A DNA stretch of 64,000 bases, from NCBI GenBank assembly GCA_900177435.1, contig FXAI01000011.1, positions 32,648-96,647 on the forward strand. Reading direction: 5' to 3'. Each line of letters begins with the position of its first letter. Positions within the stretch are counted from its first letter, which is position 1. The DNA comes from Alteromonadaceae bacterium Bs31. Its GTDB lineage: Bacteria; Pseudomonadota; Gammaproteobacteria; Pseudomonadales; Cellvibrionaceae. Under the pieces are notes generated by a model that made no database searches, had not been told where the DNA came from, and saw only the letters and a program-made list of their open reading frames with translations. This document shows, piece after piece, positions 1 through 8,678 of this stretch. Both the position numbers and the translations under genes were made by a program.

Positions 1-233
1 TCTGGCATGGAGTCTATGCGTGGCCCAAAAAAGTAGTCTCGTTTATAAATTTCCTCGGCAACATCTACATCCAATGCGCGTACCTCCGCTGTAGTAGCGG
101 CCCGGCCGTAATAACTTGAAAGTGTTTTTTGTGTTATGCCGTAGTTGGTAGGTCCGCCCTTATCGGCGGGGTGGTCTACAAAACCGCCTTCCCGGACAAG
201 CACGTTTTTAATCATTTCATCGACAGTCTTCAT
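1..233 (-). CDS. GH108-type N-acetylmuramidase (phage-like lysozyme), cut by window edge
   Basis: Only the first 77 or so codons are in the window; the 3' part lies beyond base 1. The translation starts MKTVDEMIKNVLVREGGF and continues with a DKGGPTNYGIT stretch. The EGG with its catalytic-type glutamate followed by a GGPTNxGIT motif is the hallmark of GH108 (DUF847) peptidoglycan hydrolases, which are found in phage lysis cassettes and as secretion-related muramidases. The start is supported by an AGGAGG Shine-Dalgarno at 238-243, four bases before the ATG. No other phage gene is visible next to it, so a domesticated hydrolase or a remnant is as likely as a prophage edge. The family call is fairly firm; the host-cell role is unknown. 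Confidence 0.75.
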   Translation of the reverse strand, partial: MKTVDEMIKNVLVREGGFVDHPADKGGPTNYGITQKTLSSYYGRAATTAEVRALDVDVAEEIYKRDYFFGPRIDSMP

Positions 234-758
234 ATAACCTCCTGTTAATTATTCGAAATGTCGGGCCTGCAAGCTGAGTTAATAAAGTGCAGCAAACCAT
301 TTTACTTTTTAAGAAGATTTTGGCGTCAGAACGACTGGTGGACGCAGAACGTTTAGCCTCGCATAAAGCAGCGGCTTTGGCTAGGGCATCGCATGGGAAT
401 GGGGCTGCGAAACACGCTTATGCGCCTAAGCCCTTATGCAGCTTGTGGCCATAGCGGAATGCTCGAGCAGCTGCGGTCAAAAGTAGCCTGACCAAACTAA
501 CTGGCTTTGCTTGTTCGAAGGGTGAGGCCGTTTTTCTGAATGAGCCCTTGCTACAGACCTGTTTTTCTTGCGAATAACCCTACTTATTAAGTGTGAATAA
601 AATTCGTACAATCTCGTCGAACTAGTTTACATAATGCTGCAAAATTAGGAGTTAAAGTGACAATATATCTAATAAAAACAATGGCTTGTAGTCATGGAGT
701 AATTCTTGCTTTATAGATGTCAGCAATTTTCTGACTATTTTTAGATATGGACTAAATC
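234..758. other. Intergenic region, no gene seen
   Basis: About 525 bases between the divergent muramidase and the VPLPG-anchored protein. Reading all frames gives no convincing ORF, no strong hairpin followed by T and no RNA gene I recognise. It must hold the promoters of both divergent genes; the part from about 590 to 740 is AT-rich and is the likelier place for them. Confidence 0.5.
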
Positions 759-1385
759 ATGAACTTCAAACAGCTTTTCGCAGGCTTGGTTCTTTCCTTT
801 GTTGGTGCGAGTGCAAATGCCGTTCTTATCGATTTTACCGACGAGAATTGGGCGACATCTGCTCCCGGGGTGACCGTGACGGCCAACCCAGACCAGCTGA
901 CGTTTAACCAACGAGACCGAGGTGGTTGTGTACTTGGTCAGTCGTACCATAACCTGGCCTGTGATGGCGACGGAATTGGTGTGGTGAACGATGAGATTTC
1001 TGAAATAGGAAATAACAATGTTCATCAGTCTATTACTGTTGATTTCGGCAGAGCCGTTAATGTCAGCAATGTCTTTTTACTGGATCTTTTCGCATCTGAA
1101 AGGGGTGAAAGAGCTGATCTCAGGCAAATAGGCGAGATCGCGGTAATTGATGGAATTACATTTCAGGCGGTAGCAGGCGGCTACAATGTCGGCGGGTTTT
1201 GGGATACTGGTTTCAGCGCAGCAGGTATTACGTCTCTGAAGTTTACTGGTTATAACGACTTGTTCAGTGACTATGCAATTGCTGCTATCGAAGTAAGCCC
1301 GGTTCCTCTTCCTGGTTCGCTGGTGCTTATGGGCTCAGTGCTGATGGGGTTAGGAATGTACAGACGCAAGAAAAAAGTTACATAA
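759..1385 (+). CDS. Secreted protein with VPLPG (PEP-CTERM-like) sorting tail
   Basis: 208 aa. The N-terminus (MNFKQLFAGLVLSFVGASANA) is a signal peptide with a likely cut after ANA. The last 28 residues show a VPLPG motif, a hydrophobic segment of about 17 residues and a basic RRKKK tail. This is the tripartite layout of PEP-CTERM/VPLPA-CTERM sorting signals processed by exosortases in Gram-negative bacteria. The middle (about 22-175) is a soluble extracellular domain with two cysteines and no family I recognise. An exosortase gene should exist elsewhere in the genome; none is in this window. A strong terminator follows directly, so the gene is monocistronic. The sorting-signal call is good; the function of the mature domain is unknown. 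Confidence 0.75.
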   Translation: MNFKQLFAGLVLSFVGASANAVLIDFTDENWATSAPGVTVTANPDQLTFNQRDRGGCVLGQSYHNLACDGDGIGVVNDEISEIGNNNVHQSITVDFGRAVNVSNVFLLDLFASERGERADLRQIGEIAVIDGITFQAVAGGYNVGGFWDTGFSAAGITSLKFTGYNDLFSDYAIAAIEVSPVPLPGSLVLMGSVLMGLGMYRRKKKVT

Positions 1386-1408
1386 GCTTTTTCTCTGGCT
1401 GAAACAAT

Positions 1409-1441
1409 AAAAAATACCTCGCACTAGCGGGGTATTTTTTT
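1409..1441 (+). terminator. Rho-independent terminator after the VPLPG protein
   Basis: A 12-bp stem (AAAATACCTCGC with GCGGGGTATTTT, one T-G wobble), loop ACTA, then a T run. It sits 24 bases after the stop at 1385. The A-rich 5' side also allows it to work for the opposite strand. Confidence 0.85.
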
Positions 1442-1510
1442 GCCTGTAGTTTATGCTATGTGTGCCTTTGGCGGAATGTCGAGAGGTACAGCAGCACCTG
1501 CTTGATCGCA

Positions 1511-2170
1511 CTATAATAATTGTTCAATTAAAATTCTGTGTTGGTCTCCACCTAACTGTTTGAAAGCCTGTACGACCTTGCTCAAAATCTCATCTGTTTT
1601 TACTGGCCCGACGTACTCGCAACAGCCGGTATAAAAAAGATTGATGATTTTCCTCAAGTCTCTTACATCCGCATTTGGCACTTGCAATGTGTTCTCTTTT
1701 TTCGATATCCAGCTCACAAAAAATAGTGATAAGGCCTGGTTAATTTTCTGTTTGCTGATATTTTCGATTACATATAGTGTAACCAGTTGGCTGTCTTTTT
1801 TTCCTAAATGCCGCTGCCAAGTGTTGATAAATTTTTGCAGGGTTTGGTACTCGGGCATGGAAAACTCGGCACTCTCTGAAAGGTTGTACTTCTTCAAGTA
1901 GTCTTCCATTTTCCCGCTGGGGTCGTTCATTAATTCCGCCTCGGGTAAAGAAGCAGCGCGGATCAGATTAAGGTGGGCTCCCCGGATATCTGCATTTGGA
2001 TCCACAGAATTTTTTAAATCGTACACAAAATGCTGAACTGCTGTTGAGGGGGAGTGAGAATATTTCTGATCCCATATCACCATGGCCCGCATGAGTTTCT
2101 CGCCAAAAAAGTAGGGATACAAAGCAGTGAATACAATACGTTTTTTATGGATATAACTTTTTTCTGCCAT
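1511..2170 (-). CDS. Unknown protein translationally linked to amt
   Basis: About 219 aa from the ATG at 2170, ten bases after the amt stop. A longer form from the ATG at 2203 would overlap amt by 23 bases. Neither start has a clear Shine-Dalgarno, which fits re-initiation after amt. The product has no signal peptide or long membrane segment. It is mainly predicted helical and charged, with short hydrophobic stretches around SLFFVSWISK. I do not recognise a family; it is not a PII protein (the T-loop layout is absent). Its place behind amt under a sigma-54 promoter suggests a role in nitrogen stress or ammonium-channel control, but this is inference from position only. Confidence 0.7.
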   Translation of the reverse strand: MAEKSYIHKKRIVFTALYPYFFGEKLMRAMVIWDQKYSHSPSTAVQHFVYDLKNSVDPNADIRGAHLNLIRAASLPEAELMNDPSGKMEDYLKKYNLSESAEFSMPEYQTLQKFINTWQRHLGKKDSQLVTLYVIENISKQKINQALSLFFVSWISKKENTLQVPNADVRDLRKIINLFYTGCCEYVGPVKTDEILSKVVQAFKQLGGDQHRILIEQLL

Positions 2171-2180
2171 TAGAGAATAC

Positions 2181-3536
2181 TCAGCGCTGCTTGTTGATAG
2201 CATCGAGCGCGTCTTTGCTATAGGCGGTTTTGAATGAGAATTCCGGGTAGGCTATTTCGGAGTGTTCGGCGAAATCGAGGCCTCGTTGTTCATCAATACT
2301 GGATACACGAAGCTTACCTAGCTTGTGGATAAAAGTGAAAGTGACAAATGCTGTACCAAAGGTCCAGATGAAACAAGCGATAATGCCAATAAGCTGTACC
2401 ATGATAATTGCGGGGTTAAACATGTCTTCCGCGAAAAATAAGCCTGCGCAAAGGGTACCCCATGCGCCTGCGACGCCATGAACAGAAACGGCACCTACAA
2501 CGTCGTCGAGCCGCATTTTTCTCATGGTGCAATCCGCGGCATAGGCAATAATACCTGCACTTAAACCCGTGACTATGGCGAAGATAGGTTCCATGCTGCT
2601 GCAACCAGCTGTTATACCCACAAGACCTGCCAGCGAGCCGTTTATAATGGAAGTGACCAGGGTACGATTACCGTAAAGTTTTCCAGCGATCAATGCGCCT
2701 ACAGCGCCACTGGCCGCCGCGAGCTGGGTATTAAGATTAATCAGACCAATGGAAACATCTGCAGATGTGGTGGAGCCACCGTTAAAGCCGAACCAGCCAA
2801 ACCATAAAATTAAACCGCCTAGTGCTACAAAATTAAGATTGTGGCCAGGAATATCACGCACCTCACCCTTGTTGCTGAAACGACCAAGCCGGGGACCAAG
2901 CACCATAATTGCCGCAAGAGCACACCAACCCCCTACAGAGTGAACCACCGAGGAGCCTGCAAAATCGATAAAGCCTAATTCAGCCAGCCAGCCACTACCC
3001 TGATAAAAGCTGCCCCAGGCCCAGCTGCCAAACACAGGGTAGATTAGACCTGTAATTACCACTGCGCCCCAGAGGTAGCCTCGGAACAGAGTGCGCTCAG
3101 CCATAGCGCCACTGGCAATAGTGACTGCTGTTGCAGCGAACATGGTTTGGAAAAGCAGGAAGCTGTAGTCCCAGCTTGCCACTTTATACATGGCAAAATG
3201 GGACGTACCGAACCAGCCGCTATCGTTTATGCCAAACATCAGGCCATAACCTACAAGGAAGAAAACCAGCGAACCCAGGCATAAATCCAGATAATTTTTC
3301 ATCACCACATTAATGCAGTTTTTTGCTCGGGACATGCCGCTCTCCAAGAGCGCAAAACCCGCTTGCATTAAAAAAACTAAGGCGCTGGCGGTGGCTAGCC
3401 AAATGACGTCAATGGCCTCTTTTTCGATGCCTGTATTGTCTTGTGCCAGCGCTGGCAGTGATAGGGTGCTTAAACAAATCGTTAAAAAAGTAAAGAGCTT
3501 GGGGTGTACAAAGAGGGTCTTACATAATAGCTGCAT
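2181..3536 (-). CDS. amt: Ammonium channel of the Amt/Mep/Rh family
   Basis: 451 aa. A cleavable signal sequence (residues 1-31, ending LPALAQ) is followed by about 11 transmembrane helices, as in mature AmtB. Family landmarks are clear: the DFAGSSVVHSVGG signature with the first pore histidine, the LILWFGWFGFNGGS segment, and SVHGVAGAWG with the second pore histidine. It conducts ammonium/ammonia through the inner membrane. Most proteobacterial amtB genes are preceded by glnK; here no PII gene is adjacent, and instead a gene of unknown function follows. The upstream sigma-54 promoter at 3585-3600 points to control by NtrC under nitrogen limitation. Confidence 0.95.
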   Translation of the reverse strand: MQLLCKTLFVHPKLFTFLTICLSTLSLPALAQDNTGIEKEAIDVIWLATASALVFLMQAGFALLESGMSRAKNCINVVMKNYLDLCLGSLVFFLVGYGLMFGINDSGWFGTSHFAMYKVASWDYSFLLFQTMFAATAVTIASGAMAERTLFRGYLWGAVVITGLIYPVFGSWAWGSFYQGSGWLAELGFIDFAGSSVVHSVGGWCALAAIMVLGPRLGRFSNKGEVRDIPGHNLNFVALGGLILWFGWFGFNGGSTTSADVSIGLINLNTQLAAASGAVGALIAGKLYGNRTLVTSIINGSLAGLVGITAGCSSMEPIFAIVTGLSAGIIAYAADCTMRKMRLDDVVGAVSVHGVAGAWGTLCAGLFFAEDMFNPAIIMVQLIGIIACFIWTFGTAFVTFTFIHKLGKLRVSSIDEQRGLDFAEHSEIAYPEFSFKTAYSKDALDAINKQR

Positions 3537-3584
3537 GTTATTGTCTTATGATAAACGTTCTAAGAAATGAACAGTCCATGGCAG

Positions 3585-3600
3585 AGCAACATGTGTACCA
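3585..3600 (-). promoter_or_regulatory. Sigma-54 promoter of amt
   Basis: On the minus strand the sequence reads TGGTACACATGTTGCT. It matches every fixed position of the sigma-54 consensus TGGYACRNNNNTTGCW with correct -24/-12 spacing. The -12 GC lies about 50 bases upstream of the amt ATG, leaving a leader of roughly 35-40 bases. Genes for ammonium transport are classical NtrC/RpoN targets. An NtrC enhancer would be expected between 3620 and 3800; only a poor inverted repeat is seen there. Confidence 0.85.
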
Positions 3601-3860
3601 TCGCTTTAAAAGGGGGAGCTTTTTCGCTAAATATCACTAAAAAGAGTTAGAGGTGCAGAGAATGAAGGGTATTTTGTTAATTGCGCAGCACCCTATTGAA
3701 GCATTAGGTTTTTGGTGGCGCACTGTTTTGAGGCTTATAAAAAAAAATAGTGGAGTAAAGAATAGTTATAATAGCCTTTATTTTTTTCTGGCTATTATTC
3801 CTTGCGCCTCTAAAGGGCATTAGCGGAGTATTAATAAGCTTTCTGCTTTACAAGATAGAT
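3601..3860. other. Intergenic region between amt and a small membrane protein gene
   Basis: No gene. It contains an inverted repeat AATAGCC/GGCTATT at 3770-3796 around a 13-base T-rich loop. This might end transcription of the gene ending at 3861, but its T run is in the loop rather than after the stem, so it is not a classical terminator. Confidence 0.4.
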
Positions 3861-4322
3861 CTATTCAAAAAACAGAAATGCAGCACCAACTGCAATGGTG
3901 AAAAGGCCTAACAAAAATAATAGCGAAATACTGAAAGCACGCCAATTGGAATACATCTTACCGGCGGCATCTTCGTGCGCTACTATCTCTTCCAGAAACC
4001 ATTTTTTGGACATTTGCACCATTATGACTAGCGGCACAATAGTAAATACTATATTCGGTACCTCTATGTCTTCTGGAATAAAAAAAGAGGCGGTCATTAA
4101 GGCTATTGTGAAAAGTGTGGAAAAAAGCAGTATTATTTTTCCCTGTTGCGGTCGCCCCAGGGCGTTACAGTTGCGCGATGCAATATAGGCACCGGCAATC
4201 ATGGTGCCGAAGAAAGTGGCTACGCCTATTCCAGAAATTTTGTAAAGTTTAAAAGCCTTGGCATGGGCCTGTTCAGGAGAAAGGTCAGATTTTGGTGTTT
4301 GGTAAATGTGTTCCTGTTCCAT
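3861..4322 (-). CDS. Small membrane protein with N-terminal IYQTPKSDL motif
   Basis: 153 aa. A short polar cytoplasmic N-terminus carries IYQTPKSDL. Four hydrophobic segments follow at about residues 31-49, 62-82, 88-104 and 130-151, so this is an inner-membrane protein with even topology. A gene at 14475-14936 encodes a different membrane protein with the same kind of tag (IYESPQSEL). Such tags are common in small bacterial membrane proteins of unknown role. The gene lies 48 bases after the ABC permease and could be the last gene of that operon. No catalytic motif is visible. Confidence 0.65.
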   Translation of the reverse strand: MEQEHIYQTPKSDLSPEQAHAKAFKLYKISGIGVATFFGTMIAGAYIASRNCNALGRPQQGKIILLFSTLFTIALMTASFFIPEDIEVPNIVFTIVPLVIMVQMSKKWFLEEIVAHEDAAGKMYSNWRAFSISLLFLLGLFTIAVGAAFLFFE

Positions 4323-4370
4323 GAAACGGCCTTCGATTTTTTGTTGTGTTTTGAATAAAGTGTGATAAGC

Positions 4371-5543
4371 CTAGCTTCTAAATGCAAGCACCACCGGCAA
4401 GCGCGCTGCGCGAAGCGCCGGGAAGAAGCCGCCTACAAGGCCAATAAAAAACGCCAGAATAATACCGTTTTTAAAGGCATTAGCAGAAACATTAAAATCA
4501 AACACCACTTGTGTAAAGCTACCGCCCATGGTGGAAGTGCTTATGCCATCGAATAAAAGGAAGGCGATAAGTGTTCCCAGTATCCCTCCAAGCACTGCTA
4601 TCACCAGAGACTCTACCAGGGTACCAATAAAAGCTGCAGTGGTTTTATAACCTATGGCGCGTAGAGTTGCTATCTCCACCGCTTTGCTTTCCACCGAGGT
4701 GTACATGGTATTTAGCGCACCGGCCAGAGCACCAAGAGCCATAAAAATCGCCAGACCCCAGCCCATATTAATCAGTATTGCCATGTCTTTACTCTGCTCG
4801 GAGTAGTAGGCTTTTTCTGTGTTTACATCAAGATTCAGGCGTGGCTCGTTGGCGATATAGTCTTTGAGTTTGTCCAATGCCTTTTCGTCTTCGAGCTTTA
4901 CCCTGATAGACTGATAAGAATTACCGCGATTAAATTGGGTTTGTACAGCGCGAACATCCGTTAGCAGTTCGCTGCCGAAAACGGAGCCGCCAGCATCGAA
5001 CACACCCACTACGGTCCACTCGGTGGTGCCAAAGCGCAGGGTTTTACCCAGCTCAAAACCGTCGAATTGGCTAAGTATACTTGTGCCCACAATAATTTCT
5101 GTTTTGCCTGGCTCGAACATGCGCCCTTCCACCAGCTTAATGTTCTCGCGTAGCGCGAAACCTGCGGTGCCAATGCCGCGCAAAGGAAGGTTGGCCTCGG
5201 TTTGTGAAGAGCGTTTAGTACCGTCTACCACCACATAGAGTTCGCCTGAAACAATCGGGCCGTTTTCGTTCTTGGCGATACCGGGTGCGACAGAAACAAT
5301 GTTGAGGGTATCGCCCTCAAGGCCGCTGTTTAATTCTGCCTGGGAGCCGCCGCGTAGCATAATAGCCACCTCGTCAGAGCCGGAGCCTTCCATAGTTTTT
5401 TGAAAACCTTCACCCATAGCCATAAAAGCCAGTAGCACCGTAACCACGATGGCTACGGCCAGCAGCGTTGTTAATGATGAGCCAATTCGACCCGGTAAAC
5501 TCAACAGGTTCATTTTTATTACAGCGATAATCTGTGCGAACAT
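4371..5543 (-). CDS. ABC exporter permease, FtsX/MacB type (second subunit)
   Basis: 390 aa. One transmembrane helix near residues 18-40, a periplasmic domain of about 220 residues (MacB_PCD type), then three C-terminal helices at about 260-285, 310-335 and 355-380. This is the FtsX/MacB-fold layout of exporters that push substrates from the periplasmic side (mechanotransmission) rather than through the membrane. Residues TLRAIGYKTTAAF match the conserved coupling segment before the third-last helices. The start ATG is three bases beyond the previous gene, with AGGAG inside that gene's end. It pairs with the 5547-6704 permease to form a heterodimer. The substrate is unknown. Confidence 0.88.
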   Translation of the reverse strand: MFAQIIAVIKMNLLSLPGRIGSSLTTLLAVAIVVTVLLAFMAMGEGFQKTMEGSGSDEVAIMLRGGSQAELNSGLEGDTLNIVSVAPGIAKNENGPIVSGELYVVVDGTKRSSQTEANLPLRGIGTAGFALRENIKLVEGRMFEPGKTEIIVGTSILSQFDGFELGKTLRFGTTEWTVVGVFDAGGSVFGSELLTDVRAVQTQFNRGNSYQSIRVKLEDEKALDKLKDYIANEPRLNLDVNTEKAYYSEQSKDMAILINMGWGLAIFMALGALAGALNTMYTSVESKAVEIATLRAIGYKTTAAFIGTLVESLVIAVLGGILGTLIAFLLFDGISTSTMGGSFTQVVFDFNVSANAFKNGIILAFFIGLVGGFFPALRAARLPVVLAFRS

Positions 5544-5546
5544 CTC

Positions 5547-6704
5547 TTATCTCCTGTTGAGTGCATCAATGGTATTTAGCTTCATGGCCTGCCAGGCAGG
5601 GAGAATTCCGGTAATAAAACCAAGTACTAGGATATAAACAACACCGGCAAAAAATACGCTCTTGCCCATTACCAGAGCGGGAAGAAAGCTCTGAGTAAGC
5701 GGAGCGATGGCAATAACTAGCGCCCAAGCCGCTAGTAAGCCCAGTAAACCGCCGGTAAAAGCCAGTAGAAAGGACTCTGCCAGTATCATGGAAAATACTT
5801 TATGGGCTGTAAAGCCGATGGTTTTTAGCACTGCGATTTCGTTGGTACGTTCACGAATGGATTGCCACATGGAGTTGCCGACAATTAGCAATATGGTGAA
5901 GAAAGCGGATAACACGACCGACATAATAATGAAACCTATGTCGCCAACCTGTTCAATAAAGGCTTTGCTGAATTGTGCTTCGGTGGCTGTTTCTGTTTCC
6001 GCTGCCGAGTTGGCAAACATGCTGTCTATGGCTTTAATCACTTGCTCGTTTAGTGCGGGGTCTTCAGTGTTTAAGGGTACCCAGCCTATCCAGTCTCCGC
6101 CCCAGATTTGTGTTTCCATAAAATATTTATAGTGGATTAGTGTGTAGGAGGTGTCGGTTTGAGGGTTTTTGGGGCGGAATATACCGGAAATATTAAATTC
6201 CCAAGTGCTGCTGCCATTTTCCTGGGAAAAAATATTGGACGATACAGGAATGCGGTCGCCAACTTTCCAGCCTCGGGCTGTGGCAATGCGTTCACCGATT
6301 AAGATACCTTGCCGATCTTTAAGCCAGTTGCTGAGTTCTTGCTCCGGAATGGTCAGATCATCGTAAACGAGAAAGTAGCTTTCCGGGTCCACTGCAAAAG
6401 TCATTAACTGGTTGCGCGGTTCCTGATAATAGCCGCCAAACCAGTTAGCCCAGCTTGCATGCTTTACGCCTTCTATCGAGCGAATTTTATTCACGTAAGC
6501 CAGCGGCAGCGATTGCGTAAAGTTAATTTTATTCACTACCATCAGGCGATCTGCAGCGGCCACTTCTACGCCCGATTCAAAGGCATTTTTAATAGCACCC
6601 AGGGAGCCAAACAACATAAATGCAATGAAAATTGCGAAGCAATTAAGCGTTAGCCGAAGTTTGTTTCTGGTGAGGTTTTTTCGGATGAGCGTTAGCAGGT
6701 TCAT
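5547..6704 (-). CDS. ABC exporter permease, FtsX/MacB type (first subunit)
   Basis: 385 aa with the same fold as its neighbour: a single N-terminal helix (about 20-40), a periplasmic region to about residue 255, then three helices. It carries the conserved TNEIAVLKTIGFTAHKVF coupling segment before the third-last helix pair. The ATG overlaps the stop of the ATPase gene by four bases (ATGA), so the two are translationally coupled. Two separate permease genes plus a separate ATPase and adaptor is the arrangement of DevBCA/MacAB-like tripartite exporters with split permeases. No outer-membrane TolC gene is in the window. Confidence 0.88.
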   Translation of the reverse strand: MNLLTLIRKNLTRNKLRLTLNCFAIFIAFMLFGSLGAIKNAFESGVEVAAADRLMVVNKINFTQSLPLAYVNKIRSIEGVKHASWANWFGGYYQEPRNQLMTFAVDPESYFLVYDDLTIPEQELSNWLKDRQGILIGERIATARGWKVGDRIPVSSNIFSQENGSSTWEFNISGIFRPKNPQTDTSYTLIHYKYFMETQIWGGDWIGWVPLNTEDPALNEQVIKAIDSMFANSAAETETATEAQFSKAFIEQVGDIGFIIMSVVLSAFFTILLIVGNSMWQSIRERTNEIAVLKTIGFTAHKVFSMILAESFLLAFTGGLLGLLAAWALVIAIAPLTQSFLPALVMGKSVFFAGVVYILVLGFITGILPAWQAMKLNTIDALNRR

Positions 6705-7405
6705 GCGGCGCTCTCACTTTTGTGTTGTTCAATAAATTCCCCCTTGTCCAAATGCAGCTGTAAGTTGGCGAATTCCGCTGCTGCGGGGTCGTGGGTTACC
6801 ATAACTACAGTTTTACCAAATTCTTGATTTAGTAATTGCAGCGTCTGCAGCACCTCTGTTGCTGTGGTGCGGTCCAGGTCTCCTGTGGGCTCATCGCAGA
6901 GCAATAATTTGGGGTCGGAGACTATCGCACGGGCAATAGCTACACGTTGTTGCTGGCCACCGGAGAGTTCGTCCGGCTTATGTTTTGCGCGGTCGGCAAG
7001 GCCAACCAATGTTAGTGCTGCATCGATTTTTTTCTTTCGTTCACTGCGGGAAAGTTTTTTCAGCAGTAGGGGTAGCTCCACATTCTGCGCGGCGGTGAGC
7101 ATGGGCATTAAATTGTAAAATTGAAAGATAAAGCCGATGTTGGCCGCTCGCCAGCTTGCCAGAGCATTTTCGCTGAGGCTCTGAATAGCCTTCCCTTCGT
7201 AGATGATGTCACCGCTGGTAGGCCGGTCTACACCCCCCAGCATATTCAGCAGAGTGGTTTTACCTGAACCCGATGGGCCCATAATGGCAATAAAATGTTC
7301 GCTGGTAATGTCCATGCACAAGTTGTCAAAAATGGTGATGGTTTCCTTTCCCTTGGTAAAACGCTTGGCAATATTTTTTAACTCAAAAAGGTTGTTGTTG
7401 CTCAC
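6701..7405 (-). CDS. ABC exporter ATPase (LolD/MacB family)
   Basis: 234 aa. Walker A GPSGSGKT at residues 43-50, Q-loop in [10 protein letters not shown], signature [15 protein letters not shown], Walker [13 protein letters not shown] and switch histidine in VMVTHDP are all intact, so it is an active ATPase of the LolD/MacB/FtsE group. The start is a GTG at 7405 with GGAGG seven bases upstream. It sits between the adaptor and the permeases in one operon and should power the two FtsX-type permeases. Confidence 0.93.
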   Translation of the reverse strand: MSNNNLFELKNIAKRFTKGKETITIFDNLCMDITSEHFIAIMGPSGSGKTTLLNMLGGVDRPTSGDIIYEGKAIQSLSENALASWRAANIGFIFQFYNLMPMLTAAQNVELPLLLKKLSRSERKKKIDAALTLVGLADRAKHKPDELSGGQQQRVAIARAIVSDPKLLLCDEPTGDLDRTTATEVLQTLQLLNQEFGKTVVMVTHDPAAAEFANLQLHLDKGEFIEQHKSESAA

Positions 7406-7431
7406 TGCGGTTCCTCCATTACTGTATTTTT

Positions 7432-8502
7432 TTATTCGACGAATTGTTCGTTAAAAAAGGCCACTTTCACCCCCATATTGGGAAGAATACGGTTTGGCGC
7501 ATTCTCGCTATTCGCACTCGTTAGGGGAGAGTCGCTACTATGGATTTTGATGCGTACACGCACGGTTGCTTTGGCTCTGTCTGCGGTGGGAATAATGGCG
7601 ATAACACTGGCGGGTATATCCCTGTCGGGGTAGGCGTCTAAATTGGCGATCACTTTTTGCCCCGCTAGTACACGGCCTATGTAGGCTTCATTAACGTCTA
7701 CCTCTATTTCCAGGGAGTCCATATCCACCAGCGTGCATATCCCGGTGCGTGTAAAACCCCCGCCCGCAGCTGCGGGTGCAACGATCTCGCCTGGCTGAGC
7801 GTTTTTTACCGTAATAACGCCGGAGTAGGGCGCGCGAATGGTATGGTCGTTCAGGTCTTCCTGGCTGCGTTCCACATTTAGACGCGCGACATTAAGATCT
7901 GCTCTTGCACTGGCGAGACCGGAGTGTAGTTTGGCCACATCAGCTTGCGCCTTGGTTCGTTGGGCCTCACTGGAGTAATTGTCTTCTCCCAATCGCGACA
8001 GACGCCGAAGAACGCGCTCGGCTTCTTGCAGGTCGCCAACAAAGCTTTGCACGCGTTGCGCCTGTGATTGAACCTGAGCTTGCGCCAGGGCTAAATTGAC
8101 CTTGGCTTTGGAGTCGTTTAGGCGTGCCAGAATCTGTCCTTCTTCAACTTGCATTCCCTCTTCTACAGTAACCTCCGTTATGAGCCCCATAATTTCGGCC
8201 GAGACAGTGGCCACTCGGCGGGCGGTGATATAGCCGGAGGCGTTGAGAATAGCTTGTCCGTGGCTAAGGGCAGGTTTACTTGAGGAACTTGTTTTACTGG
8301 GTGTGGGTGTTTTAGTCACTTGTGGTGCGAGTTTTTGTTCTGCCTGCTGCGGCAATAAGAGGTATGTGAGCAGGGCACCCAGTAGTGCAGCAGCCAGCGA
8401 GACAAGCAGCAAATGCCAGAAAGACCAATGGCTAGGCTCGCTTTCCTGTGGCTCAATTGTTAGCTGTTTTAGTAATTCAGTTTTATCGTCACCTGTTCCC
8501 AA
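7432..8502 (-). CDS. HlyD/MacA-type periplasmic adaptor of the ABC exporter
   Basis: About 356 aa. One N-terminal membrane helix (about residues 27-49) is followed by a Pro/Ser-rich linker, a split lipoyl/barrel-sandwich domain (AEIMGLITEVTVEEGMQV and later TIRAPYSGVITVKNA), a coiled-coil hairpin (about 135-215) and a beta-barrel. This is a membrane fusion protein linking the inner-membrane ABC complex to an outer-membrane channel. A TTG at 8502 has GGAG at the right distance (seven bases), while the TTG at 8508 is only one base from it, so 8502 is preferred. It is the first gene of the operon adaptor-ATPase-permease-permease. Confidence 0.88.
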   Translation of the reverse strand: MGTGDDKTELLKQLTIEPQESEPSHWSFWHLLLVSLAAALLGALLTYLLLPQQAEQKLAPQVTKTPTPSKTSSSSKPALSHGQAILNASGYITARRVATVSAEIMGLITEVTVEEGMQVEEGQILARLNDSKAKVNLALAQAQVQSQAQRVQSFVGDLQEAERVLRRLSRLGEDNYSSEAQRTKAQADVAKLHSGLASARADLNVARLNVERSQEDLNDHTIRAPYSGVITVKNAQPGEIVAPAAAGGGFTRTGICTLVDMDSLEIEVDVNEAYIGRVLAGQKVIANLDAYPDRDIPASVIAIIPTADRAKATVRVRIKIHSSDSPLTSANSENAPNRILPNMGVKVAFFNEQFVE

Positions 8503-8678
8503 AGCCAAACTCCATGGTTAGGTTTATTTTTATCGGGCTACTATACGCCTTGTTTCGCCATCTTTAGGTTACAGCACGCGCGTTTCTTGGTGAAGCGTGG
8601 CGCTGAAAAACTGTGGTCGCTGTTATCGATAAACGCTTAATTCAGCAGTTGCTAAATTGATTTGCCTTAAAAAAGCAG

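Noticed and set aside
3682..3722. NtrC enhancer candidate (TGCGC..CACC with GGTGGCGCA)
   Set aside because: Imperfect inverted repeat with wrong spacing for an NtrC site; not strong enough to list.
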